Positions 18,791 through 27,310 of a DNA stretch of 64,000 nucleotides are shown here, piece by piece. Position numbers and translations under genes: made by a program. The notes below the pieces were generated by a model that saw only the letters and a list, made by a program, of their open reading frames with translations, was not told where the DNA came from and searched no databases. This DNA comes from Polaromonas sp. OV174 (GTDB lineage: Bacteria; Pseudomonadota; Gammaproteobacteria; Burkholderiales; Burkholderiaceae_C), in NCBI RefSeq assembly GCF_900112285.1, contig NZ_FOKZ01000001.1, forward strand, positions 1 to 64,000, given 5' to 3'. Within the stretch, counting starts at the first letter, position 1; each line of letters begins with the position of its first letter.

Positions 18791-19570
18791 ATGAGCACCT
18801 CCACCATTCCAGAAATCCTGACCCATGTTGACGCCGGCGTGATGACCATCACGCTGAACCGTCTGGAGCGGAAAAATTCCATCACCTCCGCCATGTATGG
18901 CGCCATGGCCGATGCGCTGGAATCGGCCAATCACGACGCGGCCGTGCGCGTGGTGGTGATTCAGGGCCACGAAAGCGTGTTTTCGGCCGGCAATGACATT
19001 GGCGACTTTCTGGGCAAGCCGCCGTCCACGCCGGACGCTCCGGTGTTCCGTTTTTTGCGTGGCATCAGCAGCTTTCCCAAGCCCATAGTGGCGGCGGTCT
19101 GCGGCCCGGCCGTCGGCATAGGCACCACCATGCTGCTGCACTGCGACCTGGTGTATGCCGGCGACAACGCGGCCTTTTCCATGCCCTTTGTGAACCTGGG
19201 TCTGTGCCCGGAAGCGGCATCGAGCTTTCTGGTGCCGCAGCTGATGGGTTACCCGCGTGCCGCGGAAGCCCTGCTGCTGGGTGAGCCCTTCATGGCGGAG
19301 AGCGCGCTGGAAATGGGGCTGATCAACCGCATCGTGCCGCCTACCGAGGCCAACGCGCTGGCCCAGCGACAGGCGCTCAAGTTGGCGGCCAAGCCGCTAG
19401 GCCCATTGATGGAGACCAAGCGCCTGATGAAAAAAGGCAACGCCGCCATTGTGGCCGAGCGGATGAGCGAAGAGGCCGCCAGCTTTGGCCGCATGCTGCA
19501 GGAACCGGCAGCGCGCGAAGCCTTCACCGCCTTCATGGAAAAGCGCAAGCCAGACTTCAGCAAAGTCTGA
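18791..19570 (+). CDS. Enoyl-CoA hydratase/isomerase family protein
   Basis: ATG 18791 gives 259 residues, the normal crotonase length. The oxyanion-hole loops are GHESVFSAGNDIGDF (about residues 59-73) and CGPAVGIGTTMLLHCDLVYAGDNAAFSMPFVNLG; the second glutamate position of a true hydratase is replaced by a PFVNLGLCPEAASS region, where E is shifted, so isomerase activity is possible. It closes the beta-oxidation run on this strand. The stop codon sits in a hairpin (see the 41-base repeat). Confidence 0.85.
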   Translation: MSTSTIPEILTHVDAGVMTITLNRLERKNSITSAMYGAMADALESANHDAAVRVVVIQGHESVFSAGNDIGDFLGKPPSTPDAPVFRFLRGISSFPKPIVAAVCGPAVGIGTTMLLHCDLVYAGDNAAFSMPFVNLGLCPEAASSFLVPQLMGYPRAAEALLLGEPFMAESALEMGLINRIVPPTEANALAQRQALKLAAKPLGPLMETKRLMKKGNAAIVAERMSEEAASFGRMLQEPAAREAFTAFMEKRKPDFSKV

Positions 19571-19579
19571 AGTCTGCGG
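19539..19579 (+). repeat. 41-base direct repeat, copy 1 (overlaps stop codon)
   Basis: This copy spans the last codons and the TGA of the enoyl-CoA hydratase gene. It contains a perfect stem CAGACTTCAG/CTGAAGTCTG with a 6-base loop (19551-19576). A second copy starts at 19618. Confidence 0.85.
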
Positions 19580-19617
19580 CCTCAGGACGCCCGCGCAGCG
19601 GGGCTGGTGGTTTCGCC

Positions 19618-19658
19618 AAAAGCGCAAGCCAGACTTCAGCCAGGTCTGAAGTCTGCGG
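19618..19658 (+). repeat. 41-base direct repeat, copy 2
   Basis: It matches copy 1 (19539-19579) with two mismatches, both in the loop of the hairpin, so the stem is kept. The period is 79 bases. It looks like a tandem duplication of the gene end. Confidence 0.85.
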
Positions 19659-19686
19659 TGAGCGGTCAGTTTTTGAAATTTCAAGT

Positions 19687-19743
19687 AAAAAGGCCTGAAG
19701 CCTAGTTGGTATGAGCGGAGTCAGCTATTTTATTGATAGCAAA
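19687..19743 (+). repeat. Dispersed palindromic element, copy 2 (upstream of SDR gene)
   Basis: It has the full layout: AAAAAGGCC at the 5' end, AGCC about 15 bases on, and GCTAT...ATAGC (19724-19740). It ends 11 bases before ATG 19755, so its AAAGGGAG edge may serve as the ribosome binding site. Confidence 0.75.
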
Positions 19744-19754
19744 GGGAGTGCGTC

Positions 19755-20582
19755 ATGAACCTGCAAGGCAAAACCCTCTTCATTACCGGCGCCTCGCGCG
19801 GCATTGGCCTGGCCATCGCCAAACGCGCGGCGGCTGACGGTGCCAACATCGTGATCGTGGCCAAGACCACCGATGTCAATCCCAAGCTGCCCGGCACCAT
19901 TTACAGCGCCGCCGAGGAAGTGAAGGCGGCCGGCGGCCAGGCGCTGCCGCTGGCGGTGGATATACGCGATGAAGACGCCGTGCTCGCCGCCGTGGCCCAG
20001 GCGGTGCAGGCCTTTGGCGGCATTGACATGCTGGTCAACAATGCCAGCGCCATCAGCCTGAGTGACACCGAGCACACGCCTATGAAGCGCTATGACCTGA
20101 TGAATGGCGTCAATGCCAGAGGCACTTATCTGTGTACCCAGGCCTGCTTGCCGGCACTGAAACAATCCGCTGCGGCTGGCCACAATCCGCATGTGCTCAG
20201 CATGTCGCCGCCGCTGTCCATGAAGCCGCACTGGTTTGAAAACCACACGGCCTACACCGTGGCCAAGTACGGCATGAGCATGTGCACCCTGGGCCATGCG
20301 GGTGAGTTCAGGAAATACGGTATCGCCGTCAACAGCCTGTGGCCGCGCACGGCGATTGCCACCGCCGCGCTGCAGATGAGTCCCGGCGTCGACATCGGGC
20401 TGTGCCGCAAGCCGGAGATTCTTTCCGATGCGGCTTATTTCATACTCACCAGCCCAAGCGCCAACACCGGCAACTTCTACCTGGATGATGAGTTGCTGGC
20501 TTCGCACGGCGTGACCGACCTGGAGAAGTATTCGGTGACGCCTGGCACCCGAAATTTTGTGCCCGATTTCTTTGTGGACTGA
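19755..20582 (+). CDS. Short-chain dehydrogenase/reductase, HSDL2-like
   Basis: The 275-residue protein has the classical SDR motifs: TGASRGIG at residues 11-18, LVNNASAISL around 93-102, and Y167-x3-K171. The N-terminal KTTDVNPKLPGTIYSAAEEV stretch and the later WPRTAIATAA segment match the human HSDL2-like group, which is often found with fatty-acid oxidation genes. It probably reduces or oxidises a lipid-linked carbonyl with NAD(P). It follows the beta-oxidation run at 184 bases and could belong to it or have its own promoter. Confidence 0.82.
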   Translation: MNLQGKTLFITGASRGIGLAIAKRAAADGANIVIVAKTTDVNPKLPGTIYSAAEEVKAAGGQALPLAVDIRDEDAVLAAVAQAVQAFGGIDMLVNNASAISLSDTEHTPMKRYDLMNGVNARGTYLCTQACLPALKQSAAAGHNPHVLSMSPPLSMKPHWFENHTAYTVAKYGMSMCTLGHAGEFRKYGIAVNSLWPRTAIATAALQMSPGVDIGLCRKPEILSDAAYFILTSPSANTGNFYLDDELLASHGVTDLEKYSVTPGTRNFVPDFFVD

Positions 20583-20678
20583 CAGGCCAGCATGCGCGGC
20601 CATGGATGGTGGCCGCTGGGCAAGGAGTCCCGGCATCAAAAGGCCGCATTGACGAGTTGCTCGGCCCCGAGGCGCCAT

Positions 20679-22088
20679 TTAAAGCTGGAAGGTCAGCCAG
20701 CGCATCAGGCCTTCGGAAAATTCACGCACCACGCCTGGGGGCCGCGCTATGAACAGCTTGGCTTGTGCACGCTGCCGCTCTATCCACTGCGCGAAGCGAT
20801 GCACATCGGCCGACTCGAAAAAGGCAATCATCAACTCGTAGTTCAGGAACAGGCTGCGTTCATCCAGATTGGCCGAGCCGGCCAGCGCCAGTTCGTTGTC
20901 TATGACGATGGCCTTGGCATGAATCATTCCATCGACCAGCCAGACCCGCGCGCCCGCCGCCGCCAGCTCGCGCAACGCAGCAGGGCGAGCCAGGTCGGCC
21001 AGCCTGTGGTTGGAGTGGCGCGGCAGGACCAGATCCACGCTCACCCCGCGTCTGGCCGCCAGCGTCAGCGCCATCAGCAGCGTTGCGCCGGGCACGAAGT
21101 AGGGGGTGACGGCCAGGATTCTGGTTTGCGCGGTGAAGCAACTGGCAATCAGCAGTGAATACAGCGTGTCATCGGCCTGGTCAGGGCCGCTGGCAATCAG
21201 TTGCGCGCCCGTTTGCGCTGGAATGGGCGCGGGCAACTCTGGAGCGGCGTCAAGCGGGGGCGGCGCTTGCGTGGCAAAGCCCCAGTCCTGCTCAAAGCGC
21301 AGCTGGGCCTGCCGCGCCAGGTCGCCGTGCAAGTCAAAGCTGAGATCTATCCACGGCGTTTGCTTGCCTAGTGCGTCTGGGTCGCCGACAAAGTACTCGG
21401 CCGCCAGATTGCGACCGCCGGTCCAGAGGTGCTTGCCGTCGGCAATCACCATCTTGCGGTGATTGCGCAGATTGGTGCGACCGCGCAGCGGGGAGCGAAA
21501 GGGTGAGACGAACAAGGCCACTTGCACCCCGGCCGCCGACAGCCGTTTGAGCTTGGGGCGCCCGCCCAGATACATCCCTATGCCATCAATCAGCAACCTG
21601 ACCCGCACGCCCTCCTGGGCTCGCCGTATCAGCAAGTCCATGACTTCATTGCCTAGCGCGTCCCGCCCCAGCAGAAAGGTGCACAGGTCGAGCTTGCTGC
21701 TGGCGCCCAGAATCACGGAGCGCAGTGCCTGCAGGGCCGCCAGCCCATCCTGATGAATGGCCAGCTGTTGATACGACGACGCGCGCGCCAGTCCCATGGC
21801 CGCGGCGAGATGCTGGAACCTGGCGGCCAGTGTGTCAGAGTGGCTGGCCTTGAAGGCTAGCGCTGGCGGGTGTGTGGATGGCGCGCGAGCAACTTTTCGG
21901 TTGCCGAAAAGCAGATAGAGCGGCAGTGCCAGGTAGGGCATGAACGCGAGAGAAACCACCCAGGCAATGGCGGCCGACGGGTGGCGGCGCTGGCGTCCGG
22001 CGTGCGTAGCCAGCACGTAAACGACCAGCCCTAATAGGGCGACGAGGCCGTGCAGCGTGAGTCCACGGCTCAGGAGTTCAGACGGCAT
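20679..22088 (-). CDS. cls: Cardiolipin synthase (phospholipase D superfamily)
   Basis: The 469-residue protein has two N-terminal membrane helices (residues 10-60) with a WVVSLAFMPYLALPLYLLFG pattern, then two HxKxxxxD motifs: H210/K212/D217 and H390/K392/D397. This layout is that of bacterial cardiolipin synthases, which condense two phosphatidylglycerols at the inner membrane. The gene is convergent with the SDR gene. It could also be named ClsA by its helices; the paralogue class was not resolved. Confidence 0.9.
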   Translation of the reverse strand: MPSELLSRGLTLHGLVALLGLVVYVLATHAGRQRRHPSAAIAWVVSLAFMPYLALPLYLLFGNRKVARAPSTHPPALAFKASHSDTLAARFQHLAAAMGLARASSYQQLAIHQDGLAALQALRSVILGASSKLDLCTFLLGRDALGNEVMDLLIRRAQEGVRVRLLIDGIGMYLGGRPKLKRLSAAGVQVALFVSPFRSPLRGRTNLRNHRKMVIADGKHLWTGGRNLAAEYFVGDPDALGKQTPWIDLSFDLHGDLARQAQLRFEQDWGFATQAPPPLDAAPELPAPIPAQTGAQLIASGPDQADDTLYSLLIASCFTAQTRILAVTPYFVPGATLLMALTLAARRGVSVDLVLPRHSNHRLADLARPAALRELAAAGARVWLVDGMIHAKAIVIDNELALAGSANLDERSLFLNYELMIAFFESADVHRFAQWIERQRAQAKLFIARPPGVVREFSEGLMRWLTFQL

Positions 22089-22159
22089 GGCGCAGTTTGT
22101 ATCGGGTGCTGCTTGCGCCTGGGCTCGAATCCATTGCTTTCATGGCTTGCAACAGCGGC

Positions 22160-23671
22160 CTAAATCTCGAAGCGAATGCCCTGGGCCAGCGGCAGGCTGT
22201 TGCCGTAGTTGACCGTGTTGGTGGCGCGGCGCATATAGGCCTTCCAGGCATCCGAGCCCGACTCCCGGCCGCCACCGGTTTCCTTCTCGCCACCGAAAGC
22301 GCCGCCAATCTCCGCGCCGCTGGTGCCTATGTTGACGTTGGCAATGCCGCAGTCCGAGCCGCGCGCCGAGGTGAACTGCTCGGCTTCGCGCAAGTCCTGG
22401 GTGAAGACCGCCGACGACAGGCCGTGCGCCGCGGCGTTGTTCAGGGCAATGGCCTCATCGAAGTCGTCATAGGGCACGACATAGAGAATGGGCGCGAAGG
22501 TTTCCTGCAGCATGGGCCCGGCCTGTTCGGCCAGCTCGACGATGGCGGGCCGCACATAGTGGCTTGGACCAGGAGCTGCCTCGCGCTGGCCGAAATGCAC
22601 CTTGGCCTGGAGCGCTTGCGCGCTGGCCAGCGCGGCTTGCATGGCCTCGAAAGCGCGGCCGTCTATGAGTGGGCCGACCAGCGTGCCCTCGGCCAGCGGG
22701 TTGCCCACCGGCAGGCGGGCAAAGACGGCGACCAGGCGCTCCACCAGCGCCGGGTAGATGGAGCGGTGCACGATCAGCCGGCGCAAGCTGGTGCAGCGCT
22801 GGCCAGCGGTGCCGGCGGCGGCAAAGGCCGCGCCGCGCACCACCATTTCCAGATTGGCCGAGGGGCAGACGATGGCCGCGTTATTGCCGCCCAATTCCAG
22901 CAGCGAGCGCTTGAACAGACCAGCGCAGACGATCGCCACGTTCTTGCCCATGGCGGTGGAGCCGGTGGCGCTGACCAGTTTCACTTGCGGGTGGGCGACC
23001 AGCGCCTCGCCGACAGCACGCTCGCCTATCAGCAGCTCGCTCAGGCCCTCGGTTTCCAGTCCCAGCTCGCTGGCCGTGCGCAGCAGCAGACCGTTGAGCG
23101 CGATGGCCGACAGCGGGGTTTTCTCCGAGGGCTTCCAGGCCAGGGTATTGCCGCAGACCAGGGCCAGCGCGGCATTCCAGGCGAACACCGCCATCGGGAA
23201 ATTGAAGGCCGAGATGATGCCGACCACGCCCAGCGGATGCCAGGTTTCCAGCAGCTTGTGGTCTGGCCGCTCGCTGGCAATGGTCAGGCCGTAGAGTTGG
23301 CGCGACAGGCCGACCGCGAACTCGCAGATGTCTATCACCTCCTGCACCTCGCCCAGGCCTTCCTGCAGGATCTTGCCGGTCTCCAGCGAGATCAGCCGGG
23401 CCAGTTCGGGCTTGTGGCGCCGCACCGTGTCGCCAAAGGCGCGCACCAGCTCGCCGCGTTTGGGCGCCGGCACATTGCGCCAGTGCAGAAAGCGCTGCTG
23501 CGCCCGGCTGAGCGCGGCATCGACATCGGCCGGGCTGCTGACCGCGATGCGCGCGAGCCGGCTGCCGTCAATCGGCGTGTGCACCGTTATGGCCCCGGCG
23601 GCCTGGCTGTCGAGGTCGGCGCTGAGGCCCAGGGCCTGCAGTAGGGATGAGACATCGTTGGCGTGCGTCAT
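22160..23671 (-). CDS. Aldehyde dehydrogenase, ALDH7 (AmaB/antiquitin) type
   Basis: The 503-residue protein has the ALDH nucleotide-binding motif GSTAMG near residues 237-242, the general base E259 in LLELGGNN and the nucleophile C293 in GTAGQRCTSLRR. The LLELGGNNAAIV and GQRCTSLRRLIVH blocks match the ALDH7/AmaB branch, which oxidises alpha-aminoadipic semialdehyde in lysine breakdown. Broader aldehyde specificity is possible. The gene is divergent from a TetR regulator with an operator-like palindrome in the 257-base gap, which hints that this aldehyde dehydrogenase may be controlled by it. Confidence 0.85.
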   Translation of the reverse strand: MTHANDVSSLLQALGLSADLDSQAAGAITVHTPIDGSRLARIAVSSPADVDAALSRAQQRFLHWRNVPAPKRGELVRAFGDTVRRHKPELARLISLETGKILQEGLGEVQEVIDICEFAVGLSRQLYGLTIASERPDHKLLETWHPLGVVGIISAFNFPMAVFAWNAALALVCGNTLAWKPSEKTPLSAIALNGLLLRTASELGLETEGLSELLIGERAVGEALVAHPQVKLVSATGSTAMGKNVAIVCAGLFKRSLLELGGNNAAIVCPSANLEMVVRGAAFAAAGTAGQRCTSLRRLIVHRSIYPALVERLVAVFARLPVGNPLAEGTLVGPLIDGRAFEAMQAALASAQALQAKVHFGQREAAPGPSHYVRPAIVELAEQAGPMLQETFAPILYVVPYDDFDEAIALNNAAAHGLSSAVFTQDLREAEQFTSARGSDCGIANVNIGTSGAEIGGAFGGEKETGGGRESGSDAWKAYMRRATNTVNYGNSLPLAQGIRFEI

Positions 23672-23883
23672 GGGGGAGTCCTTTGGGGGTGGGCACTAGC
23701 TTGGTGGGCCGTGAGGCGAGGGCTGGCGCGCTCAGCAACTGGCGCAGTCCGCGGCCCAGGCAGGCCATCAGGGTCATCTTCGATCAGTGTAATGTGCCGT
23801 GCGGCGAGTTGGCGCATTCGCGGCGGCGGGTGATTTCTTTCCGGCTGGACATTTTTTAAATGCACTGATCTTATTTTTGAAAA

Positions 23884-23897
23884 GCAAATGCTTGCTA
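23884..23897. promoter_or_regulatory. Palindromic TetR-type operator candidate
   Basis: AGCAA-ATGC-TTGCT is a 5-4-5 inverted repeat, the same geometry as the operator at 10656, placed 31 bases before the regulator ATG and inside the gap shared with the divergent aldehyde dehydrogenase gene. Binding is inferred. Confidence 0.5.
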
Positions 23898-23928
23898 AAA
23901 ATGGTGGGTTTTGCTATGGTCGGCTTCC

Positions 23929-24636
23929 ATGAAAAAGCCCGTTGCGCCTGGTCGCATTTCAGCGCTGGCCGTCGCGGCTGACACCATCACCGAAGCCCTT
24001 GTCGCCGATAAGCGGCCGCGCGGGCGGCCGCGCAAAACAGCCGATGAGCGCGACGAGGGCAATCGGCGTGTCGGTTTGCTCCATGCCGCCGCCAGGCTGT
24101 TTCGCGAAAAGGGCTTCGCGGCCACCAGTACGCGCGATATCGCCGCCGCTGTGGGCATGCGCAGTGGCTCGCCGTTTTATCACTTCGAAAGCAAGGGCGC
24201 GCTGCTCTACGCCGTGATGGAGCAAGGCATGCAAGCGGCCTTGCGGCGACAGGCGGCGGCGCTGCAGGTTGCTGAGTCCTCGGCGCCCGATGCATCGGCG
24301 CTGCTGCGTGTGCTGATACGCAACCATTTCGAGGTCTTGCTGGGCCCCGGCAGCGATTTCGTTCCGGTGACGCTGTACGAGTCGCGGTCCCTGACGGCGC
24401 AGCAGCGCGGCGCGCTGGCCAGCTTGCGCAGCGATTACGAAGGCGTCTGGGTGCCCGTGCTTGAAGCCTTGAGCGCGACCGGCCGGCTCAAGGGGCCGGT
24501 CAAGTTGGCGCGCCTGCTGATCCTGGGGGCGCTCAACTGGGCGGTGCAATGGTTTGATGCCAACAAGCCTGCCACGCTGGATGATTTGACCGACGCCGCC
24601 ATGGCGCTTTTTGTGCAAGAACCGTCGTCGCCATGA
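23929..24636 (+). CDS. TetR family transcriptional regulator
   Basis: ATG 23929 gives 235 residues. A basic RPRGRPRKT stretch precedes the helix-turn-helix FAATSTRDIAAAVGMRSGSPFYHFESKGALL (about residues 58-88). The KxRGRPRK head is common in TetR proteins acting on lipid or hydrocarbon genes. The C-terminal ligand domain has no clear assignment. It is divergent from the ALDH gene and followed closely by a thioesterase gene, both candidate targets. Confidence 0.88.
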   Translation: MKKPVAPGRISALAVAADTITEALVADKRPRGRPRKTADERDEGNRRVGLLHAAARLFREKGFAATSTRDIAAAVGMRSGSPFYHFESKGALLYAVMEQGMQAALRRQAAALQVAESSAPDASALLRVLIRNHFEVLLGPGSDFVPVTLYESRSLTAQQRGALASLRSDYEGVWVPVLEALSATGRLKGPVKLARLLILGALNWAVQWFDANKPATLDDLTDAAMALFVQEPSSP

Positions 24637-24667
24637 GCGCGATATCAGTGAAATTTTCAACCCATTC

Positions 24668-25165
24668 ATGATGACAAAAACACCTCTCACCCTGGTATCG
24701 CCGGCGCCCGAATTTGAAGCGGAGTTCGTCGCCGGCGTGACCGAGATTTTCGAAGAGCAGATTGCTTTCAACCAGCTACTGGGTTTGAAGATCACCTCAT
24801 TCAGGCCGGAGCGGGTCACGGCGCGAATTGAGATGCGGCATGAACTGCTGGGCAACTACGCGCACAACCGCATTCATGGCGGCGTGATCAGTGCCGGACT
24901 GGACACCATGGCCGGGCTGGCCATCATGGCTGCCATTGGCGCTCGCCATATGGACGAGGCGCCGCAGCAGCGCCTGCAGCGTTTTTTCAAGCTGGGCACG
25001 ATTGACCTGCGGGTGGATTATTTGCGCCCCGGTATCGGCAAGTCCTTTGAGTTGCGCGCCGAAGTGCTGCGCCTGGGCTCGCGGGTGGCGAGTACGCGCA
25101 TGGAGTTTCTGGGCGCTGACGGCAAGCTGCTGGCGGTGGGGTCTGCCGCCTACATCGTGTCCTAG
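24668..25165 (+). CDS. Hotdog-fold thioesterase, YigI/PaaI type
   Basis: The 165-residue protein (two adjacent ATGs at 24668 and 24671 are possible) carries the hotdog helix motif HNRIHGGVISAGLDTMAGLAI at about residues 61-81, where the HGG-x8-D pattern marks PaaI/YigI-type thioesterases. The catalytic aspartate is in SAGLDT. It acts on acyl- or aryl-CoA esters. It starts 31 bases after the TetR gene and is probably co-transcribed with it. Confidence 0.85.
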   Translation: MMTKTPLTLVSPAPEFEAEFVAGVTEIFEEQIAFNQLLGLKITSFRPERVTARIEMRHELLGNYAHNRIHGGVISAGLDTMAGLAIMAAIGARHMDEAPQQRLQRFFKLGTIDLRVDYLRPGIGKSFELRAEVLRLGSRVASTRMEFLGADGKLLAVGSAAYIVS

Positions 25166-26452
25166 TCAGGGCTGGACTGGCGGCTCGGCGCCAAACCCCG
25201 CTTGCTGGCTCACGGCGGTCACCCGCGCCTGGTGAATCAGTTCGCCAATTTGCGGGCCGGTTTTTCCGTTGGCCTGGGCCTGGTCCGCGATGACATTTGT
25301 GGCCACCGATTGCGCCGCGGCCAGGGCTTGCAGCAAGCGCGGGCGCTGCGGATAGGGCGATTGCTCCAGGCCGAGACGGCCGCGTGCGTCGCATTCGCAG
25401 GCCAGCAACACCTCGGCAAAGCGCTGCGGCTTGCGCAAGGCGTCGCAACGCTCCAGCAGGCGCACCACGGCGGCCGCGTTGAACTCGGCGCTGCGGTGAA
25501 TATTGCCGTGTTCTCGCGCCACCACGTCGGCCAGTTCGCGGCAGTCGGTGGGCACGCGCAGGCGCTGGCACAGGCCTTTGAGCAGGCGGGCGCTACGCTC
25601 TTCGTGGCCGATGTGACGGGGCAGCATGTCGACGGGCGTGGTGCCCTTGCCCAGATCGTGGCACAGGCAGGCAAAGCGCACGGCCAGGGACGTATCCAGC
25701 TGCGCCGCCATGTCCAGCACCATCATCAGGTGAATGCCGGTGTCGACCTCGGGGTGATACTCGGCGCGCTGCGGCACGCCCCAGAGCCGAGCGACTTCAG
25801 GCAGCAGCTTTTGCAGTGCGCCGCAGTCGCGCAGCACTTCGAACAGTCGCGAAGGCCGGCTGGTCATCAGGCCGCGCGCCAATTCCTGCCAGACCCGCTC
25901 GGGCACCAGCGCGTCGACCTCGCCGTCCTCCACCATGTGCTGCATTAGCAGCCCGGTCTCGGGCGCCACGGAGAAATCCGGAAAGCGGGCGGCAAAGCGG
26001 GCCAGCCGCAAAATGCGCACCGGATCCTCGCGAAAGGCCTCGGTGACATGGCGCAAGACCTTGTGTTGCAGATCGCGTTGTCCGCCGTAGGGATCGATCA
26101 GCGCCTCAAAATCGGGCTCAAATATGGCCTCGGCGCTTGCTGCACGGGCGGGAGCAGCTATTGAATTGATAGTTAAATCGCGCCGCGCCAAATCTTCTTC
26201 CAGTGTCACGTCGGGTTCGGCGTGAACCACGAAGCCGCGGTAGCCGCGGGCGGTTTTGCGCTCGGTGCGCGCCAGCGCGTATTCCTCGCGGGTTTGCGGG
26301 TGCAAGAAGACCGGAAAGTCCTTGCCCACCGCAACGAAGCCGCGCGCCACCAGTTGCTCGGGCGTGGCACCCACCACCACCCAGTCCTTGTCTTGCACCG
26401 GCAAGCCGAGCAAGGCATCGCGCACCGCGCCGCCCACCATGTAAATCTGCAT
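25166..26452 (-). CDS. cca: Multifunctional CCA-adding tRNA nucleotidyltransferase
   Basis: The 428-residue protein starts MQIYMVGGAVRDALLG, the nucleotidyltransferase G-G-A-V-R-D motif, with metal ligands D21 and D23 in QDKDW. The RRDLTINSIA motif is at about 91-99, and an HD phosphohydrolase domain (H241, H265-D266) follows, as in E. coli Cca. It adds CCA to tRNA 3' ends and repairs them. Residues 93-107 are encoded by a copy of the dispersed palindromic element, which lengthens the loop after INSIA compared with the E. coli form. Confidence 0.95.
   Translation of the reverse strand: MQIYMVGGAVRDALLGLPVQDKDWVVVGATPEQLVARGFVAVGKDFPVFLHPQTREEYALARTERKTARGYRGFVVHAEPDVTLEEDLARRDLTINSIAAPARAASAEAIFEPDFEALIDPYGGQRDLQHKVLRHVTEAFREDPVRILRLARFAARFPDFSVAPETGLLMQHMVEDGEVDALVPERVWQELARGLMTSRPSRLFEVLRDCGALQKLLPEVARLWGVPQRAEYHPEVDTGIHLMMVLDMAAQLDTSLAVRFACLCHDLGKGTTPVDMLPRHIGHEERSARLLKGLCQRLRVPTDCRELADVVAREHGNIHRSAEFNAAAVVRLLERCDALRKPQRFAEVLLACECDARGRLGLEQSPYPQRPRLLQALAAAQSVATNVIADQAQANGKTGPQIGELIHQARVTAVSQQAGFGAEPPVQP
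26131..26177 (+). repeat. Dispersed palindromic element, copy 3 (inside cca, antisense)
   Basis: The sequence GGAGCAGCTATTGAATTGATAG (26152-26172, hairpin CTAT...ATAG) with upstream GCGCTTG matches the 3' half of the element. It is read on the opposite strand by cca and stays in frame, giving a peptide around the conserved LTINSIA motif. Confidence 0.6.
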
Positions 26453-26497
26453 GGCGGCAGTTTAGCGGCTCAAGGGCTGCAGTTCATGATCGCGGCT

Positions 26498-27181
26498 TCA
26501 GCGTTGCAGGCGGTAAGGCTCTTCAAAATCGCGGAAGTCGTTTTCCGCCAGCGCGCCGTCAATCCAGGCCTTGACGCCGGGCAGGGCGCTGAGGCGCTGG
26601 ATGTAGTCCGTGATAGCGGCCGGTACCGGCAAGGCATAGCTTTTCAGGCGCATGCAGACCGGTGCAAAAAAAGCGTCGGCCGTGCCGAACTCGCCAAACA
26701 GCATGGGGCCGTGATAGGTTTGCAGCAACTCGCTCCACATGGCGACGATGCGCGCCACATCGGCGCGCACGGCGGGCTGGTCGCGCCAGATCAGCCGGCC
26801 GGCATCGGCCAGGTCGGCCTCTATATTCATGGGGCAGGCGGAGCGCAGCGCGCCAAAGCCGCTGTGCATTTCGGCGCAGATGCTGCGCGCCCGGGCCCGT
26901 GCCGCCACGCTTTGCGGCCAGAGCTGCTTGTCGGGGAAGCGCTCGGCCAGGTATTCGGCAATGGCCAGGGTGTCCCACACCAACAGGCCGTCGTCGTCCA
27001 GCACCGGCACCTTGCTGGCCGGGTTGACGCTGCCGATTTGTTTCCTGAATTCGGAGTGGGCGTCAAAGGAGTCAAAACGGATGTTGATTTCCTCAAAGGG
27101 AATGCCGGCCTGCTTGAGCAGCACCCAGGGCCGCATGGACCAGGAGGAGTAGTTTTTGTTGCCGATATAGAGTTTGAGCAT
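26498..27181 (-). CDS. Glutathione S-transferase family protein
   Basis: The 227-residue protein starts at MLKLYIGNKNYSSWSMRPW, a thioredoxin-fold N-terminus in which the SSWSMRPW segment carries the catalytic serine region. An upstream in-frame start would add 27 residues that lack family features. The C-terminal helical domain has the usual N-capping region. Such proteins conjugate glutathione to electrophiles or act in maleylacetoacetate-type isomerisation. No neighbour suggests a substrate. Confidence 0.85.
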   Translation of the reverse strand: MLKLYIGNKNYSSWSMRPWVLLKQAGIPFEEINIRFDSFDAHSEFRKQIGSVNPASKVPVLDDDGLLVWDTLAIAEYLAERFPDKQLWPQSVAARARARSICAEMHSGFGALRSACPMNIEADLADAGRLIWRDQPAVRADVARIVAMWSELLQTYHGPMLFGEFGTADAFFAPVCMRLKSYALPVPAAITDYIQRLSALPGVKAWIDGALAENDFRDFEEPYRLQR

Positions 27182-27310
27182 GGGGGGGTCTCCAGAATCT
27201 GTTGGGGAGGATAGCAGGGGACTGGCGCTGCTACAGCGCCGCACTGCTGTCGGTGCTGCCAAGGGTGCGTCGGGGCTGCCGCTGGCCGGCGCAAGAGCCG
27301 GCCGGGCGTC

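Noticed and set aside
22097..23644. 515-codon frame on the plus strand across the aldehyde dehydrogenase gene
   Set aside because: Antisense to a complete ALDH with its catalytic residues; composition is Arg/Gln/Gly-rich without motifs.
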